Below the pieces are notes generated by a model. It was not told where the DNA came from, ran no database searches, and worked only from the letters and a program-made list of their open reading frames with translations. DNA of 64,000 nt from Streptomyces sp. Q6 (lineage in GTDB: Bacteria; Actinomycetota; Actinomycetes; Streptomycetales; Streptomycetaceae), in NCBI RefSeq assembly GCF_036967205.1, contig NZ_CP146022.1, positions 2,790,001 through 2,854,000 on the forward strand, written 5' to 3'. This document shows positions 35,637-44,952 of this stretch, piece after piece (position 1 is the stretch's first letter; every line of letters starts with the position of its first letter). A program made the position numbers and the translations under genes.

Positions 35637-36674
35637 CTACTTCCGCTTGGTGCGGCCGCCCTGGTGGGAGCCGTTCTCCGTACCGTTCTCGCTGTCGTAC
35701 TTCTCGTACGCATCGACGATACGGCCGACCAGCTTGTGCCGGACGACATCCTGGGACGAGAGCCGCGAGAAGTGCACGTCGTCGAGGCCCTCCAGGATGT
35801 CCTGCACCTGCCGCAGACCGCTCTTCGTGCCGTTCGGCAGGTCGACCTGGGTCACGTCACCCGTGATCACGATCTTCGAGTCGAACCCGAGCCGGGTCAG
35901 GAACATCTTCATCTGCTCGGGGCTGGTGTTCTGCGCCTCGTCGAGGATGATGAACGCGTCGTTCAGCGTTCTACCCCGCATATAAGCCAGCGGCGCCACC
36001 TCGATCGTGCCCGCCGCCATCAGCCGGGGGATCGAGTCCGGGTCCAGCATGTCGTGCAGCGCGTCGTACAGCGGGCGCAGGTACGGGTCGATCTTCTCGT
36101 ACAGGGTGCCGGGCAGGAAGCCGAGGCGCTCGCCCGCCTCCACCGCGGGGCGGGTCAGGATGATGCGGTTGACCTGCTTGGACTGGAGCGCCTGGACGGC
36201 CTTGGCCATCGCCAGGTAGGTCTTGCCGGTGCCGGCGGGGCCGATGCCGAAGACGATGGTGTGCTTGTCGATCGCGTCGACGTACCGCTTCTGGTTGAGC
36301 GTCTTGGGGCGGATGGTGCGCCCGCGCGAGGACAGGATGTTCTGCGTGAGGACCTCGGCGGGGGTCTCGTCGCCGCCGCCCTCCCCGTTCTGCGTCGCCT
36401 TCAGCATGGCGATGGAGCGCTCCACGGCGTCCTCGGTCATCGGTGCCCCTGTCCTCAGAACCAGCATCATCTCGTCGAACAGGCGCTGGATGAGGGCCAC
36501 TTCGGCGGGCTCTCCGGTCGCACTGATCTCATTGCCCCGGACGTGGATGTCGGCCTCCGGGAAGGCCTTCTCGATCACCCGCAACAGCGCGTCTCCGGAT
36601 CCGAGGATCTCCACCATGGGGTGCTTCGCCGGGACGGTGAACTGCGCGCGTGAGCTGGATGGTGTCTGCGTCAT
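35637..36674 (-). CDS. phoH: PhoH-like ATPase
   Basis: RNA-linked ATPase of the PhoH family; its partner YbeY is encoded next. The 345-residue protein has Walker [10 protein letters not shown] (about residue 147), Walker [11 protein letters not shown] and the motif [11 protein letters not shown]. The N-terminal 100 residues form the KH-like domain usual in PhoH. The C-terminus is charged ([21 protein letters not shown]), a disordered tail. ATG 36674. It is the first gene of the phoH-ybeY-CBS-mmcQ run. The name phoH reflects the family, not phosphate control. Confidence 0.95.
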   Translation of the reverse strand: MTQTPSSSRAQFTVPAKHPMVEILGSGDALLRVIEKAFPEADIHVRGNEISATGEPAEVALIQRLFDEMMLVLRTGAPMTEDAVERSIAMLKATQNGEGGGDETPAEVLTQNILSSRGRTIRPKTLNQKRYVDAIDKHTIVFGIGPAGTGKTYLAMAKAVQALQSKQVNRIILTRPAVEAGERLGFLPGTLYEKIDPYLRPLYDALHDMLDPDSIPRLMAAGTIEVAPLAYMRGRTLNDAFIILDEAQNTSPEQMKMFLTRLGFDSKIVITGDVTQVDLPNGTKSGLRQVQDILEGLDDVHFSRLSSQDVVRHKLVGRIVDAYEKYDSENGTENGSHQGGRTKRK

Positions 36675-36782
36675 GGGCGGGCTCTGTAGGCCGCGATCTC
36701 CTTGTGACAGCCGTGGTCTGATGCGTTCCAGCCTACGACGCCGCACTGACATCGCCGAGGGCTTTTCCGGTGCGGGTGCGCG

Positions 36783-37880
36783 CTACGCGGAGCGGCCGAA
36801 CCCGATGGTCGGCACGGCCCGGCGCAGCGGCCAGGGGCGTGCGCTGCCGGGCAGCAGCGGTCCGAGGAAGGCGTAGCGCTCCAGGGCGGCGGGGTCCTGG
36901 TCCTCGTAGGTGTGGACCTGGCGCCACCACGCGGCGATCTCGGACCAGCCGGGTGCCGAGAGGGAGCCGCCGAACTCCTGGACGGAGAGGGCCGCGGTGA
37001 GTCCGGCGAAGGCGAGCCGGTCGGCGAGCGGCCAGTCGGCGAGGGTGCCGGTGACGAATCCGGCCACGAAGACGTCCCCGGCGCCGGTCGGGTCGAGCGC
37101 GGCGACCTCGATGGCCGGGACGGAGGCGGTCTCGCCGGTGCGGCCGTCGACGGCGTACGCGCCTTCGGAACCGAGGGTGACGACGGCGAGCGGCACGTGT
37201 TCGGCGAGGGCGTGGGCGGCGGCGCGGGGGCAGCTGGTGCGCGTGTAGCGCATGGCCTCCTCTGCGTTGGGCAGGAACGCCTCGCACTGGGCGAGGTCCG
37301 GCAGTGCGGCGAGGTCCCAGCGGCCGGTCTCGTCCCAGCCGACGTCCGCGAAGATACGGGTGCCCTTGCGGGCGGCCTCGGCGACCCAGGGCGCGTCGAC
37401 GCCCGGTGCGAGGGAGGCGACGGCGGCTCTCGCGCGCGGCGGGCAGCGCGGCGCGTGCTCCTGCGGGGGTGCTACGTGGCCGTGGCTGACCATGGTGCGT
37501 TCGCCCTCGTACGCCATGGAGACGGTGACCGGCGAGTGCCAGCCGGGGACGGTCCGCGAGAAGCCGAGGTCGATGCCCTCGCCCTGTTCGAGGGTGTCCC
37601 AGCAGTACTCGCCGTAGTGGTCGTCGCCGAACTCGGCGGCCAGTGAGGTGCGCAGGCCGAGGCGGGCGAGGGCGGTGGCCATGTTGGCGACGCCGCCGGG
37701 GCTCGATCCCATGCCGCGGGCCCAGGATTCGGTGCCGCGCACGGGCGCGCTGTCGAGCCCGGTGAAGATGATGTCGAGGAAGACGGTGCCGGTGAGATAG
37801 ACGTCGCAGGCGGGTTCGCCGGGCGTGCGCAGCGCCGCGAGGGGGTCGGTGCGGTCGCGGTCCGGGGCGGTGGAGGTCAC
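36783..37880 (-). CDS. PfkB-family carbohydrate kinase
   Basis: Transfers phosphate from ATP to a sugar or nucleoside. The 365-residue protein has VYLTGTVFLDIIFTGL at the substrate domain, GSSPGGVANMATALARLG (the first PfkB motif) and DPTGAGDVFVAGFVTGTL with the catalytic Asp of GAGD (second motif). The sugar is not deducible; ribokinase and fructokinase are the closest styles. GTG 37880 has GGGAG 7 nt upstream. It could serve the glucarate genes upstream, but 2-keto-3-deoxyglucarate breakdown by the encoded route needs no kinase, so the link is weak. Confidence 0.85.
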   Translation of the reverse strand: MTSTAPDRDRTDPLAALRTPGEPACDVYLTGTVFLDIIFTGLDSAPVRGTESWARGMGSSPGGVANMATALARLGLRTSLAAEFGDDHYGEYCWDTLEQGEGIDLGFSRTVPGWHSPVTVSMAYEGERTMVSHGHVAPPQEHAPRCPPRARAAVASLAPGVDAPWVAEAARKGTRIFADVGWDETGRWDLAALPDLAQCEAFLPNAEEAMRYTRTSCPRAAAHALAEHVPLAVVTLGSEGAYAVDGRTGETASVPAIEVAALDPTGAGDVFVAGFVTGTLADWPLADRLAFAGLTAALSVQEFGGSLSAPGWSEIAAWWRQVHTYEDQDPAALERYAFLGPLLPGSARPWPLRRAVPTIGFGRSA

Positions 37881-37950
37881 ATCACGCTCCCTGAAGTGGT
37901 ACGGGTCCGGACAGTGTGCCCGACAGGTTCCCGTACCACCGCGGGTGACA

Positions 37951-38142
37951 TCAGCTGGTCGCGGGACCGATACGTGCGGCGGTGCCGGGTGCCGTCCCGG
38001 GCCGCCGGCGCGGGGCGGGGCGGCGGGCCGTGCGCACGGTGTCGTTGCGTCCGCCGCCGCGCACGAACAGGACGCTGAGCGCGGCGAGGAACCCGACGAC
38101 GCTCTTGCGGATGGCCGACTGGACGGCGGCGGGGTGCCCCAC
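37951..38142 (-). CDS. Possible small membrane protein (63 aa)
   Basis: Tentative. A GTG at 38142 opens a frame with HPAAVQSAIRKSVVGF, the hydrophobic VGFLAALSVLFV, then a Gly/Arg-rich tail. Codons are almost all G/C at the third position, which fits a real gene, and AGGGGAGG is adjacent, though too close for ideal spacing. It lies in the 356-bp space 37881-38236 between the PfkB and glucarate dehydratase genes, where I see nothing else. No family is recognised. Confidence 0.35.
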   Translation of the reverse strand: MGHPAAVQSAIRKSVVGFLAALSVLFVRGGGRNDTVRTARRPAPRRRPGTAPGTAARIGPATS

Positions 38143-38236
38143 CCTCCCCTCACCTGCCCCACGACCGGAGCCGCTCGTGTCCGCAGTAACCAGTCCCCAG
38201 GAGGCGGGGGAAGCCCGGACCCGTGGGGCGGGCGGG

Positions 38237-39541
38237 TTACCAGCGCGGGACGGCGGGGGTGACCCAGTCCGGGTCGAGGACGCGCATCGCGGCCGCGTCG
38301 TCCCGGTCGCGCAGGTGGGCGTAGGCCGGGTCGAGCCACCGCTGGTGCAGCGCGTCGACCTTGTCCCGGTCGAGTTCCACGCCGAGGCCGGGCGCGTCGG
38401 GGACGGCGACGCGGCCGCCCTCGAAGGTGAGGCGCTCGGTGAGGACGTCCTCGGACTGCCACGGGTAGTGGGAGTCGCAGGCGTGGTGGAGGTTCGGCAC
38501 GGTGGACGCGACGTGGGTCATGGCGGCGAGGCTGATGCCCAGGTGTGTGTTGGAGTGCATGGAGATGCCGACGCCGAACGTCCGGCAGATCGCGGCGAGT
38601 TGCTGGGTGTTGCGCAGCCCGCCCCAGTAGTGGTGGTCGGAGAGGACGACCTGCACGGCGCGGGAGCGGAAGGCCTCCTCGATCTCCGCGAACGTCGTGA
38701 CGCACATGTTGGTGGCGAGCGGGACGCCGGCGCTGGCGGCGACCTCGGCCATGGCGGGCGTGCCGAGCGCGGGGTCCTCCAGGTACTCCAGGACGTCGCG
38801 CAGCGCGTCGGCGACCTTGAGCGATGTCTCCACGGACCAGGCGCCGTTGGGGTCGAGGCGCAGCGGCTTGCCGGGGAAGGCGTCGGCGAGGGCGCGGATC
38901 GCGGCGATCTCCTCGTCGGGGGCGAAGCAGCCGCCCTTGAGCTTGAACGACTCGAAGCCGTACCGCTCGTGGAAGAGGCGGGCCTGGGCGACGACTCCGG
39001 CCGGGTCGGTCGCGGCGCCCCAGTCGTCCTTCTCGCTCGCGATGCCCTCGGGGTGGTCGGCGTGCTTGTAGAAGAGGTACGCGCTGTACTCGACGGAGTC
39101 GCGCAGCTTGCCGCCGAGCAGGGCGTGCACGGGCAGGCCGAGCGCCTTGCCGAGTGCGTCGAGGCAGGCGACCTCGAATCCGGAGACGACGGACAGCCGC
39201 AGTTTGTCGGCGGTCTGGACACCGCGCAGGCCGCCCACGTCGACCTGGTCGTCGACGCGCGCGTCGTCCACGGCCACCTGGTCGGCGATGACGAACAGGC
39301 CGTTCAGGTCCGATACTTGACGGCCTGTCAGTTTGTCGGCGAAGGGGCGGGCGAGCTCCAGGTACTTGGCGTCGCCGTACGTCTCGCCGACGCCCGTGAC
39401 CCCGTCGGCGGTGACGACCTCGACGATGAGCCGGGGCGTGTACGGCTGGTGGAGTCCCTGGGTGTTCAGCAGGGGCGGGTCGGCGACGAGGATCGGGGTG
39501 AGCCGGACGTCGGTGATGGTGAGGTCGGGCGTCGTGCTCAT
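38237..39541 (-). CDS. gudD: Glucarate dehydratase
   Basis: Enolase-superfamily enzyme that dehydrates D-glucarate to 5-dehydro-4-deoxyglucarate. The 434-residue protein has the KLKGG loop (catalytic Lys pair FESFKLKGG), the metal site RLDPNGAWS, further acidic ligands near LEDPALG, and the catalytic His in GISMHSNTHLG. GVGETYGDAKYLE and QGLHQPYTPRLIVEV are typical N-terminal capping-domain blocks. ATG 39541 overlaps the stop of kdgD in ATGA. It is the second gene of the glucarate operon, probably controlled by the IclR protein at 40606. Confidence 0.93.
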   Translation of the reverse strand: MSTTPDLTITDVRLTPILVADPPLLNTQGLHQPYTPRLIVEVVTADGVTGVGETYGDAKYLELARPFADKLTGRQVSDLNGLFVIADQVAVDDARVDDQVDVGGLRGVQTADKLRLSVVSGFEVACLDALGKALGLPVHALLGGKLRDSVEYSAYLFYKHADHPEGIASEKDDWGAATDPAGVVAQARLFHERYGFESFKLKGGCFAPDEEIAAIRALADAFPGKPLRLDPNGAWSVETSLKVADALRDVLEYLEDPALGTPAMAEVAASAGVPLATNMCVTTFAEIEEAFRSRAVQVVLSDHHYWGGLRNTQQLAAICRTFGVGISMHSNTHLGISLAAMTHVASTVPNLHHACDSHYPWQSEDVLTERLTFEGGRVAVPDAPGLGVELDRDKVDALHQRWLDPAYAHLRDRDDAAAMRVLDPDWVTPAVPRW

Positions 39542-40500
39542 CGGGCGGCTCCGGCGAGGGTGGGGGCGGATACGAGGTCGAGGCCGGCGGCGAGCACCCG
39601 CTCCAGGTCGGCGAGGTCGCCGGGGGTGGGGTCGGCGAGCGGGGCGCGGACGGGCCCGACGGGGCGGCCGCGCAGCCGGGCGGCGGCCTTGACGAGGGAG
39701 ACCCCGTACCCGGGCACGCGGTCGCGGATCTCGACGAAGGGGAGGTAGAACTCGCGCAGCAGCCGGTCCACGCGGGCGTGGTCGCCGTCGCGCAGGGCGA
39801 CGAAGAAGGCGGCGGCGATCTCGGGCGCGAAGGCGTGCACGGCCGAGGAGTAGGCGGGGACGCCGACGGCGGCGTAGGCGCGGGCCTGGATCTCGGCGGT
39901 GGCGGCGCCGTTGAAGAACAGGAGGCCTTCGGGTGCGGCGAGCGTGAGGCGCTGGAGGCGGTCGAGGTCGCTGTGGCCGTCCTTGAGGCCGATGACGCCC
40001 GGCAGGGCGGCGACGCGCCGCAGCGAGGCGACGGAGAAGGCGACCTGGTCGCGCTGGTAGACGATGAGCGGCAGCCGGGTGCGGGCCGCGATCTGCTCGA
40101 CCTGGGCGACGAGTCCGCTCTGCGGTCCGCGCACGAGGTAGTGCGGCAGGACGAGGAGGGCGTCGGCGCCGGCCTCCTCGGCGATCCGCGCGAAGCGGAC
40201 CGCCTGCGCCCAGCCGTAGCCGATGCCCGCGACGACGGGCACGCGTCCCGCGCTCTCCTCGACGGCGGCGGTGACGACCCGGCGGTACTCGTCCTCGTCG
40301 AGGGAGGAGAACTCGCCGGTGCCGCAGGCCGGGAAGACCGCGCCGGGTCCGGTGTCCACCTGGGCGGCGACGTAGGCGCGGAAGCCGTCGAGGTCGAGGG
40401 CGCCCCGCTCGTCGAAGCTCGTCAGCGGGAACGAGAGGACGCCGTGCGCCATGCCCTCTCGCAGTCGTGCCACCACGTCACCGTTCACCATCGCCGCCAC
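39538..40500 (-). CDS. kdgD: 5-dehydro-4-deoxyglucarate dehydratase
   Basis: Converts 5-dehydro-4-deoxyglucarate to 2,5-dioxopentanoate with loss of CO2. The 320-residue protein is a DapA-type lyase barrel: GVLSFPLTSFDERGALDLDG, ACGTGEFSSLDEDEY, the catalytic Tyr in PLIVYQRDQ and the Schiff-base Lys in VIGLKDGHSDLDR. GTG 40500 is preceded by AAGGAG with 7-nt spacing; an ATG 9 nt downstream is the alternative. It precedes gudD, so the operon encodes the first two steps of glucarate breakdown. The semialdehyde dehydrogenase and transporter needed are not in the window. Confidence 0.93.
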   Translation of the reverse strand: MAAMVNGDVVARLREGMAHGVLSFPLTSFDERGALDLDGFRAYVAAQVDTGPGAVFPACGTGEFSSLDEDEYRRVVTAAVEESAGRVPVVAGIGYGWAQAVRFARIAEEAGADALLVLPHYLVRGPQSGLVAQVEQIAARTRLPLIVYQRDQVAFSVASLRRVAALPGVIGLKDGHSDLDRLQRLTLAAPEGLLFFNGAATAEIQARAYAAVGVPAYSSAVHAFAPEIAAAFFVALRDGDHARVDRLLREFYLPFVEIRDRVPGYGVSLVKAAARLRGRPVGPVRAPLADPTPGDLADLERVLAAGLDLVSAPTLAGAAR

Positions 40501-40526
40501 CTGTCAGCTCCTTCTGTCTTCGTCCG

Positions 40527-40560
40527 TAGATGCCATCCACACATGTAGATGGAGATTAGA
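40527..40560. promoter_or_regulatory. Operator region between kdgD and IclR gene
   Basis: CCATC (40533-40537) and GATGG (40548-40552) flank ACACATGT-like sequence, and TAGAT occurs at 40527 and 40546. This imperfect palindrome in the 105-bp gap resembles IclR-type operators and probably controls both genes. Confidence 0.5.
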
Positions 40561-40605
40561 TACGCGAACAGGGGCCGTCAATGGGTCGGCGTCTACGATC
40601 AGCGC

Positions 40606-41412
40606 ATGCCAGAGCAGCCGGAGCACGAAGAGCAGGTCCGCGGCGTCCGCGAGGTGAAGTCCGCGGCCCGCACCGTCGAGCTGCTCGACGTGCTCGCCGC
40701 CCGCGGCGACCGCCCGGCCCGCCTCCAGGAGCTCGCGGACGAACTGGCCGTGCCACGCAGCTCCATGTACGCGCTGCTCCAGACACTCATCGGCCGCGGC
40801 TGGGTCCGCACCGACGTCACCGGATCGCTGTACGGCATCGGCATCCACGCCCTGCTGACCGGCACCAGCTACCTGGACACGGACCCGTACGTGCGGGCGG
40901 TGCGGCCGTTCCTCGACGAGGCGTCCGAGGCGCTCGGCGAGACGATCCACCTGGGCCGCCTGGACGGGTTCGCCGTGGCGTACCTCGCGACGCGGGAGTC
41001 GCACGAGTACCTGCGCACCATCAGTCGCGTCGGGCGGCGGCTGCCCGCGCACGTCGGCGCCCTGGGCAAGGCGCTGCTCGCCGAGCGCCCCGACGACGCG
41101 CTCCCGGCGGGCCCGTACGCGCGGGCCACCGGGAACACCCTGACCACCCGCGAGGCGCTCGCCGCCGATCTCGCGGAAATCCGCGCCCGCGGTCACTCGA
41201 TCGACCGCGAGGAGGGCGTCCCCGGCATCGTCGGCTTCGGATTCGCCCTGCGCTACGCGTCTCCGGCGCACGACGCGATCAGCTGCTCGGTGCCGGTCGC
41301 ACGGCTCACGCCGGAGCACGAGGAACGCATCGTCGCGGTCATGCGTGAGACCCGCACGAAGATCGAGACGACGGCCCACCGGGGCTCCGCGGGCACCCCC
41401 AACTGGCGTTAG
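40606..41412 (+). CDS. IclR-family transcriptional regulator
   Basis: The 268-residue protein has an N-terminal winged helix-turn-helix (SAARTVELLDVLAAR, LQELADELAVPRSSMYALLQTL, GRGWVR). The C-terminal effector domain has IHLGRLDGFAVAYLATRES, PAHVGALGKALLA, and GVPGIVGFGFALRYASPAHDAISC. It probably represses the divergent glucarate operon and is released by a glucarate-related ligand. TACGAT lies 6 nt before ATG 40606, predicting a leaderless mRNA. Confidence 0.92.
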   Translation: MPEQPEHEEQVRGVREVKSAARTVELLDVLAARGDRPARLQELADELAVPRSSMYALLQTLIGRGWVRTDVTGSLYGIGIHALLTGTSYLDTDPYVRAVRPFLDEASEALGETIHLGRLDGFAVAYLATRESHEYLRTISRVGRRLPAHVGALGKALLAERPDDALPAGPYARATGNTLTTREALAADLAEIRARGHSIDREEGVPGIVGFGFALRYASPAHDAISCSVPVARLTPEHEERIVAVMRETRTKIETTAHRGSAGTPNWR

Positions 41413-41464
41413 CGAGCAGGCGAAAAGGCCCTCCGCTACCCGGCCGCACCCCACCCAAACCACA

Positions 41465-41480
41465 TGTGTCTCAGGTCACA
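41465..41480. promoter_or_regulatory. Crp-like palindrome upstream of MFS gene
   Basis: TGTGT-CTCAGG-TCACA matches the Crp consensus TGTGA-n6-TCACA with one mismatch. It lies 179 bp upstream of the MFS start and 52 bp after the IclR stop. Function is uncertain. Confidence 0.35.
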
Positions 41481-41658
41481 CAGCCCCGGCTTCTGCGCGG
41501 CCCCTCCGGCTTGATACAAATTGGCCGCGCAGGGCGTCCCCGGTTCGGTCCCGTTCGCAAAGACGTCGCGCTCCACCACCCCCTTTTCCTTACCACCCCC
41601 TTGCCCAAAACAGCGGTCCCACGTGTCCGGGCAGGGGGTCCGTTCTCCAGGACTGCCC

Positions 41659-43023
41659 GTGTCTTCGCGCGCTCCCCGGCCCGCACTGCCCGCACTCATA
41701 GCCCTCTTCACGGCCGGCTATCTCGCTGCCTATCTGCTGCCCACGGTCGTCGGCCGACTCGCCGCCGGCCTGCACCTCTCGCCCACCCAGGCCGGTCTCA
41801 TGGGCAGCGCCCTGCTGCTGAGCTCGGCCACCGCGGGCCTGGTGCTCGCCGCCCGCGTGGAACGCATCGGCGCCCGTCGCGCCGCCCGCGCCGGACTCCT
41901 CCTCGCCGCCGTCGGCTACGGCACCGCGGCGCTGACCGCCACCGTCCCGCTGGTCGTCGCGGGTGCGATGATCGGCGGCTTCGGCTCGGGCACGGCGACC
42001 GCCGTCGCCGCGACCGGGATCGCCGCGCAGAAAGATCCGCACCGGGCGTCCACGCTCGGCCTGCTGAGCGTCTCCGCCCTCGCGGGCGCCCTGTATCTGA
42101 CCCTCCCGCGGATCAGCGACGGACACGGCCTGCCGTTCGCCGCGCTGGCCGCCACCGCGCTCGCCGTATGGCCGGCGACGAGCCGCCTCGCGGGCGCCGC
42201 CACGCCGGACAACCGCGCCGCGCAGGCCCCCAGGTCCCCGCTCCCCCACGCCCGTTCGGGACTGGTCCTGGCCGGCACCCTGGTCTGCTGGTCGATGGCG
42301 CAGAACTCCCTGTGGGGCGTCAGCAGCCGGATCGGCACCGAGCAGGCGGGCCTGAGCGAGGTCGCCGTCGGCAGTGTCTTCGCGGTGGCGCTCGGCGCCG
42401 GGCTGCTCGGCGTGATCGGCGCGGGTGCGCTCGGCGTGCGGGCCGGCCGCGCGCTGCCGATCGGCGTGGGCACGGCGGCGATCGCCTGCTGCATCGCGCT
42501 GAGCGCCCGCGCGGACGGCCTCGCGTCCTTCGCCACCGGCGAGATCGCCTGGAACACCCTCTACCCGGTGGTGCTCTCGTACCTGTTGGGCCTGGCCGCC
42601 TCGCTCGACCCGCGCGGCCGCTGGGCGGTCCTGGTCGGCTCGGCGTCGTCGCTCGGCACGGCGTGCGGGCCCCTGGTGGGCAGCTCGCTGTCGCAGGCGG
42701 CCGGCTTCCCCGCGATGGGCACGATGCTCGCCGTGGCGCTGCTCCTGCTGGCGGTGCCGCTGACCGCGGTCACCCTGCACACCGGTGGCCGCCCGCTGTT
42801 CGCGGGTGCGGCCAGGCGGCACAGCGGCGCCCCGGTCGGCGCGGTCGTCCCGCCGTCGGGCGTGCCCGAGATGCCGGTGGTGGAGATCGAGGTGCCCGCC
42901 GTCGTCGCGGAGGCCCTGCCGGATCCGGTGCAGGGCGAGTTCACGACGTCCACGACGGCGGGCCCGTCAGGAGTTCAGCCCGAGATGTCGTCCAGCTCGT
43001 ACGCCTCGACCTCGGCGAGGTAG
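41659..43023 (+). CDS. MFS transporter (YbfB/CynX-like)
   Basis: The 454-residue protein has about 12 membrane segments from ALPALIALFTAGYLAAYLLP onward, with a motif A-like loop [14 protein letters not shown] and a second-half repeat (GSVFAVALGAGLLGVIGAGALG). The substrate is unknown. The GTG at 41659 is chosen to give a short cytoplasmic N-terminus; the frame is open much further upstream. The hydrophilic C-terminal tail of about 70 residues ends inside the 3' end of the convergent adenine deaminase gene, with a 49-bp overlap. Confidence 0.75.
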   Translation: MSSRAPRPALPALIALFTAGYLAAYLLPTVVGRLAAGLHLSPTQAGLMGSALLLSSATAGLVLAARVERIGARRAARAGLLLAAVGYGTAALTATVPLVVAGAMIGGFGSGTATAVAATGIAAQKDPHRASTLGLLSVSALAGALYLTLPRISDGHGLPFAALAATALAVWPATSRLAGAATPDNRAAQAPRSPLPHARSGLVLAGTLVCWSMAQNSLWGVSSRIGTEQAGLSEVAVGSVFAVALGAGLLGVIGAGALGVRAGRALPIGVGTAAIACCIALSARADGLASFATGEIAWNTLYPVVLSYLLGLAASLDPRGRWAVLVGSASSLGTACGPLVGSSLSQAAGFPAMGTMLAVALLLLAVPLTAVTLHTGGRPLFAGAARRHSGAPVGAVVPPSGVPEMPVVEIEVPAVVAEALPDPVQGEFTTSTTAGPSGVQPEMSSSSYASTSAR

Positions 43024-44006
43024 CGCGCCCGCAGCGCCTCCTCCTCGGCGCTGCCGTCGAGGAACGACGCCACGAACGAGTTGCGGGCCAGCGTCCGCAG
43101 CCGTTCGTGGTCGAGGGCGAGGGCCTCGTGCACCGCGTGGAAGGTGTCGCCGACATAGCCGCCGAAGTAGGCGGGGTCGTCGGAGTTCACGGTGCACACG
43201 AGGCCCGCGTCCATCATCTTGACCAGCGGGTGGTCCTCCAGGACGTCGATGGCCCGCAGCCGCACGTTCGACAGCGGGCAGAGCGTCAGCGGGATCCGGT
43301 CCCGTACGAGACGGGCGACGAGCTCCGGGTCCTCCAGGGAGCGCAGCCCGTGGTCGACGCGCTCGACGCCGAGGATGTCCAGGGCCTCCCACACGTACGA
43401 CGGGTCGCCCTCCTCGCCCGCGTGCGCGACCTTGCGCAGGCCGAGCGCGCCCGCGGCCTCGTACACCTCGCGGAACGTGGAGGCGGGGTTGCCGACCTCG
43501 GCGGAGTCCAGGCCGACGCCGACGATCCGGTCGAGGTACGGCTTCGCGGCCTCCAGGGTCTCCATCGCCGACTCGGCGGACTGGTCGCGCAGGAAGCACA
43601 GGATGAGCTTGGTGGTGACCCCGTGCCGCTCCTCGCTGCGCGCGAGCGCCCGCGAGAGCCCCTCGACGACGGTCCCCATCGAGACACCGCGCGCCATGTG
43701 CGCCTGCGGGTCGAAGAAGATCTCCGCGTGCCGCACGCCCTGCTCGGCGGCGCGCGCCAGGTAGGCGTCGGCGAGCGCCTCGAAGTCGTCCTCGGTGATC
43801 AGGACGGCCATCAGGCCGTAGTAGAGATCGAGGAACGACTGGAGGTCGGCGAAGAGGTACGCCGTGCGGAGCGCCTCGGTGTCGGCGTAGGGCAGCGTGA
43901 TGCCGTTGCGGGCGGCGAGCTCGAAGGCCAGCTCGGGTTCGAGGGTGCCTTCGATGTGCAGGTGCAGCTCGGCCTTGGGGATGCGAGCGAGTGGTGCGAG
44001 GGACAT
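42975..44006 (-). CDS. Adenine deaminase (Ade/Aah1 type)
   Basis: Deaminates adenine to hypoxanthine for purine salvage. The 343-residue metal-dependent hydrolase has the zinc motif ELHLHIEGTLEPELAFELA, the third His in KVAHAGEEG, the catalytic His-Asp segment RVDHGLRSLEDPEL and TVNSDDPAYFGGYV. The combination EGTLEPEL, VGLDSAEVGNPASTF and YFGGYV characterises the adenine deaminase branch and is unlike adenosine deaminase proper, although databases often name it adenosine deaminase. ATG 44006 is used. It overlaps the convergent MFS gene at its 3' end. Confidence 0.85.
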   Translation of the reverse strand: MSLAPLARIPKAELHLHIEGTLEPELAFELAARNGITLPYADTEALRTAYLFADLQSFLDLYYGLMAVLITEDDFEALADAYLARAAEQGVRHAEIFFDPQAHMARGVSMGTVVEGLSRALARSEERHGVTTKLILCFLRDQSAESAMETLEAAKPYLDRIVGVGLDSAEVGNPASTFREVYEAAGALGLRKVAHAGEEGDPSYVWEALDILGVERVDHGLRSLEDPELVARLVRDRIPLTLCPLSNVRLRAIDVLEDHPLVKMMDAGLVCTVNSDDPAYFGGYVGDTFHAVHEALALDHERLRTLARNSFVASFLDGSAEEEALRARYLAEVEAYELDDISG

Positions 44007-44031
44007 CCGGCCATCGTACGCAGGGACCCGA

Positions 44032-44940
44032 TCACCCACGCTTCGGCACGGGCACCCGGTCGAGGTCGCGGGCGACGGTCAGCTCGCCGTCGAACCCGGC
44101 GGCGCGGGCCTGCCGCTCGAACTCCTGCGGATCGCTGTAGCGCTGGCTGAAGTGCGTGAGGACGAGATGCCGCACGCCCGCGTCCCGGGCGACGCGGGCC
44201 GCCTGCCCGGCGGTCAGGTGACCGTGGTCGGCGGCGAGTCGGCGGTCCTCGTCGAGGAAGGTCGACTCGATGACGAGCAGATCGCACCCCTCGGCGAGCG
44301 CCTCCGCGCCCTCGCACAGCCGGGTGTCCATGACGAAGGCGACCCGCTGGCCGCGCCGCACCTCGCTCACGTCGTCGAGCGTGACCGCGCCGAGGCTTCC
44401 CTCGCGCTGGAGCCGCCCCACGTCGGGTCCGGCGATGCCGTGCGCGGCGAGCCGCTCGGGCAGGATCCGCCGCCCGTCGGGCTCCACGAGCCGGTAGCCG
44501 TACGACTCGACGGGGTGCGACAGCCTGCGCGCCTCCAGCCGGTACGCGGGGGTGTCGGCGAGCACCGCGCCCTCACCGCTGACCGGCTCCTCGGTGATGC
44601 CGACGGTCTCGTGGTACGCGGTGGAGTACCGCAGCCGGTCGAAGAACCGCTGCCCGGAGGCCGGGAAGTGGGCGGTCACCGGGTGCGGCACCCGGTCCAG
44701 ATTGATGCGCTGGATGACGCCCGCGAGACCGAGGGAGTGGTCGCCGTGGAAGTGGGTGACGCAGATCCGGTCGATGTCGTGCGCGGCGACACCCGCGCGC
44801 AGCATCTGCCGCTGGGTTCCCTCGCCGGGGTCGAAGAGGATGCCCTCGGCGTCCCAGCGCAGCAGATAGCCGTTGTGGTTGCGGTGCCGCGTCGGCACCT
44901 GGCTCGCGGTGCCGAGGACGACGAACTCCCGTACGGACAC
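44032..44940 (-). CDS. rnz: Ribonuclease Z
   Basis: Endonuclease that trims the 3' ends of precursor tRNAs. The 302-residue metallo-beta-lactamase protein has the zinc motif [38 protein letters not shown] and the final His in [16 protein letters not shown], plus the exosite region that marks tRNase Z. GTG 44940. It is 12 bp downstream of the HIT gene and 25 bp upstream of the adenine deaminase, all on one strand, so the three may be cotranscribed. Confidence 0.94.
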   Translation of the reverse strand: MSVREFVVLGTASQVPTRHRNHNGYLLRWDAEGILFDPGEGTQRQMLRAGVAAHDIDRICVTHFHGDHSLGLAGVIQRINLDRVPHPVTAHFPASGQRFFDRLRYSTAYHETVGITEEPVSGEGAVLADTPAYRLEARRLSHPVESYGYRLVEPDGRRILPERLAAHGIAGPDVGRLQREGSLGAVTLDDVSEVRRGQRVAFVMDTRLCEGAEALAEGCDLLVIESTFLDEDRRLAADHGHLTAGQAARVARDAGVRHLVLTHFSQRYSDPQEFERQARAAGFDGELTVARDLDRVPVPKRG

Positions 44941-44952
44941 AGGTGGTCGCTC

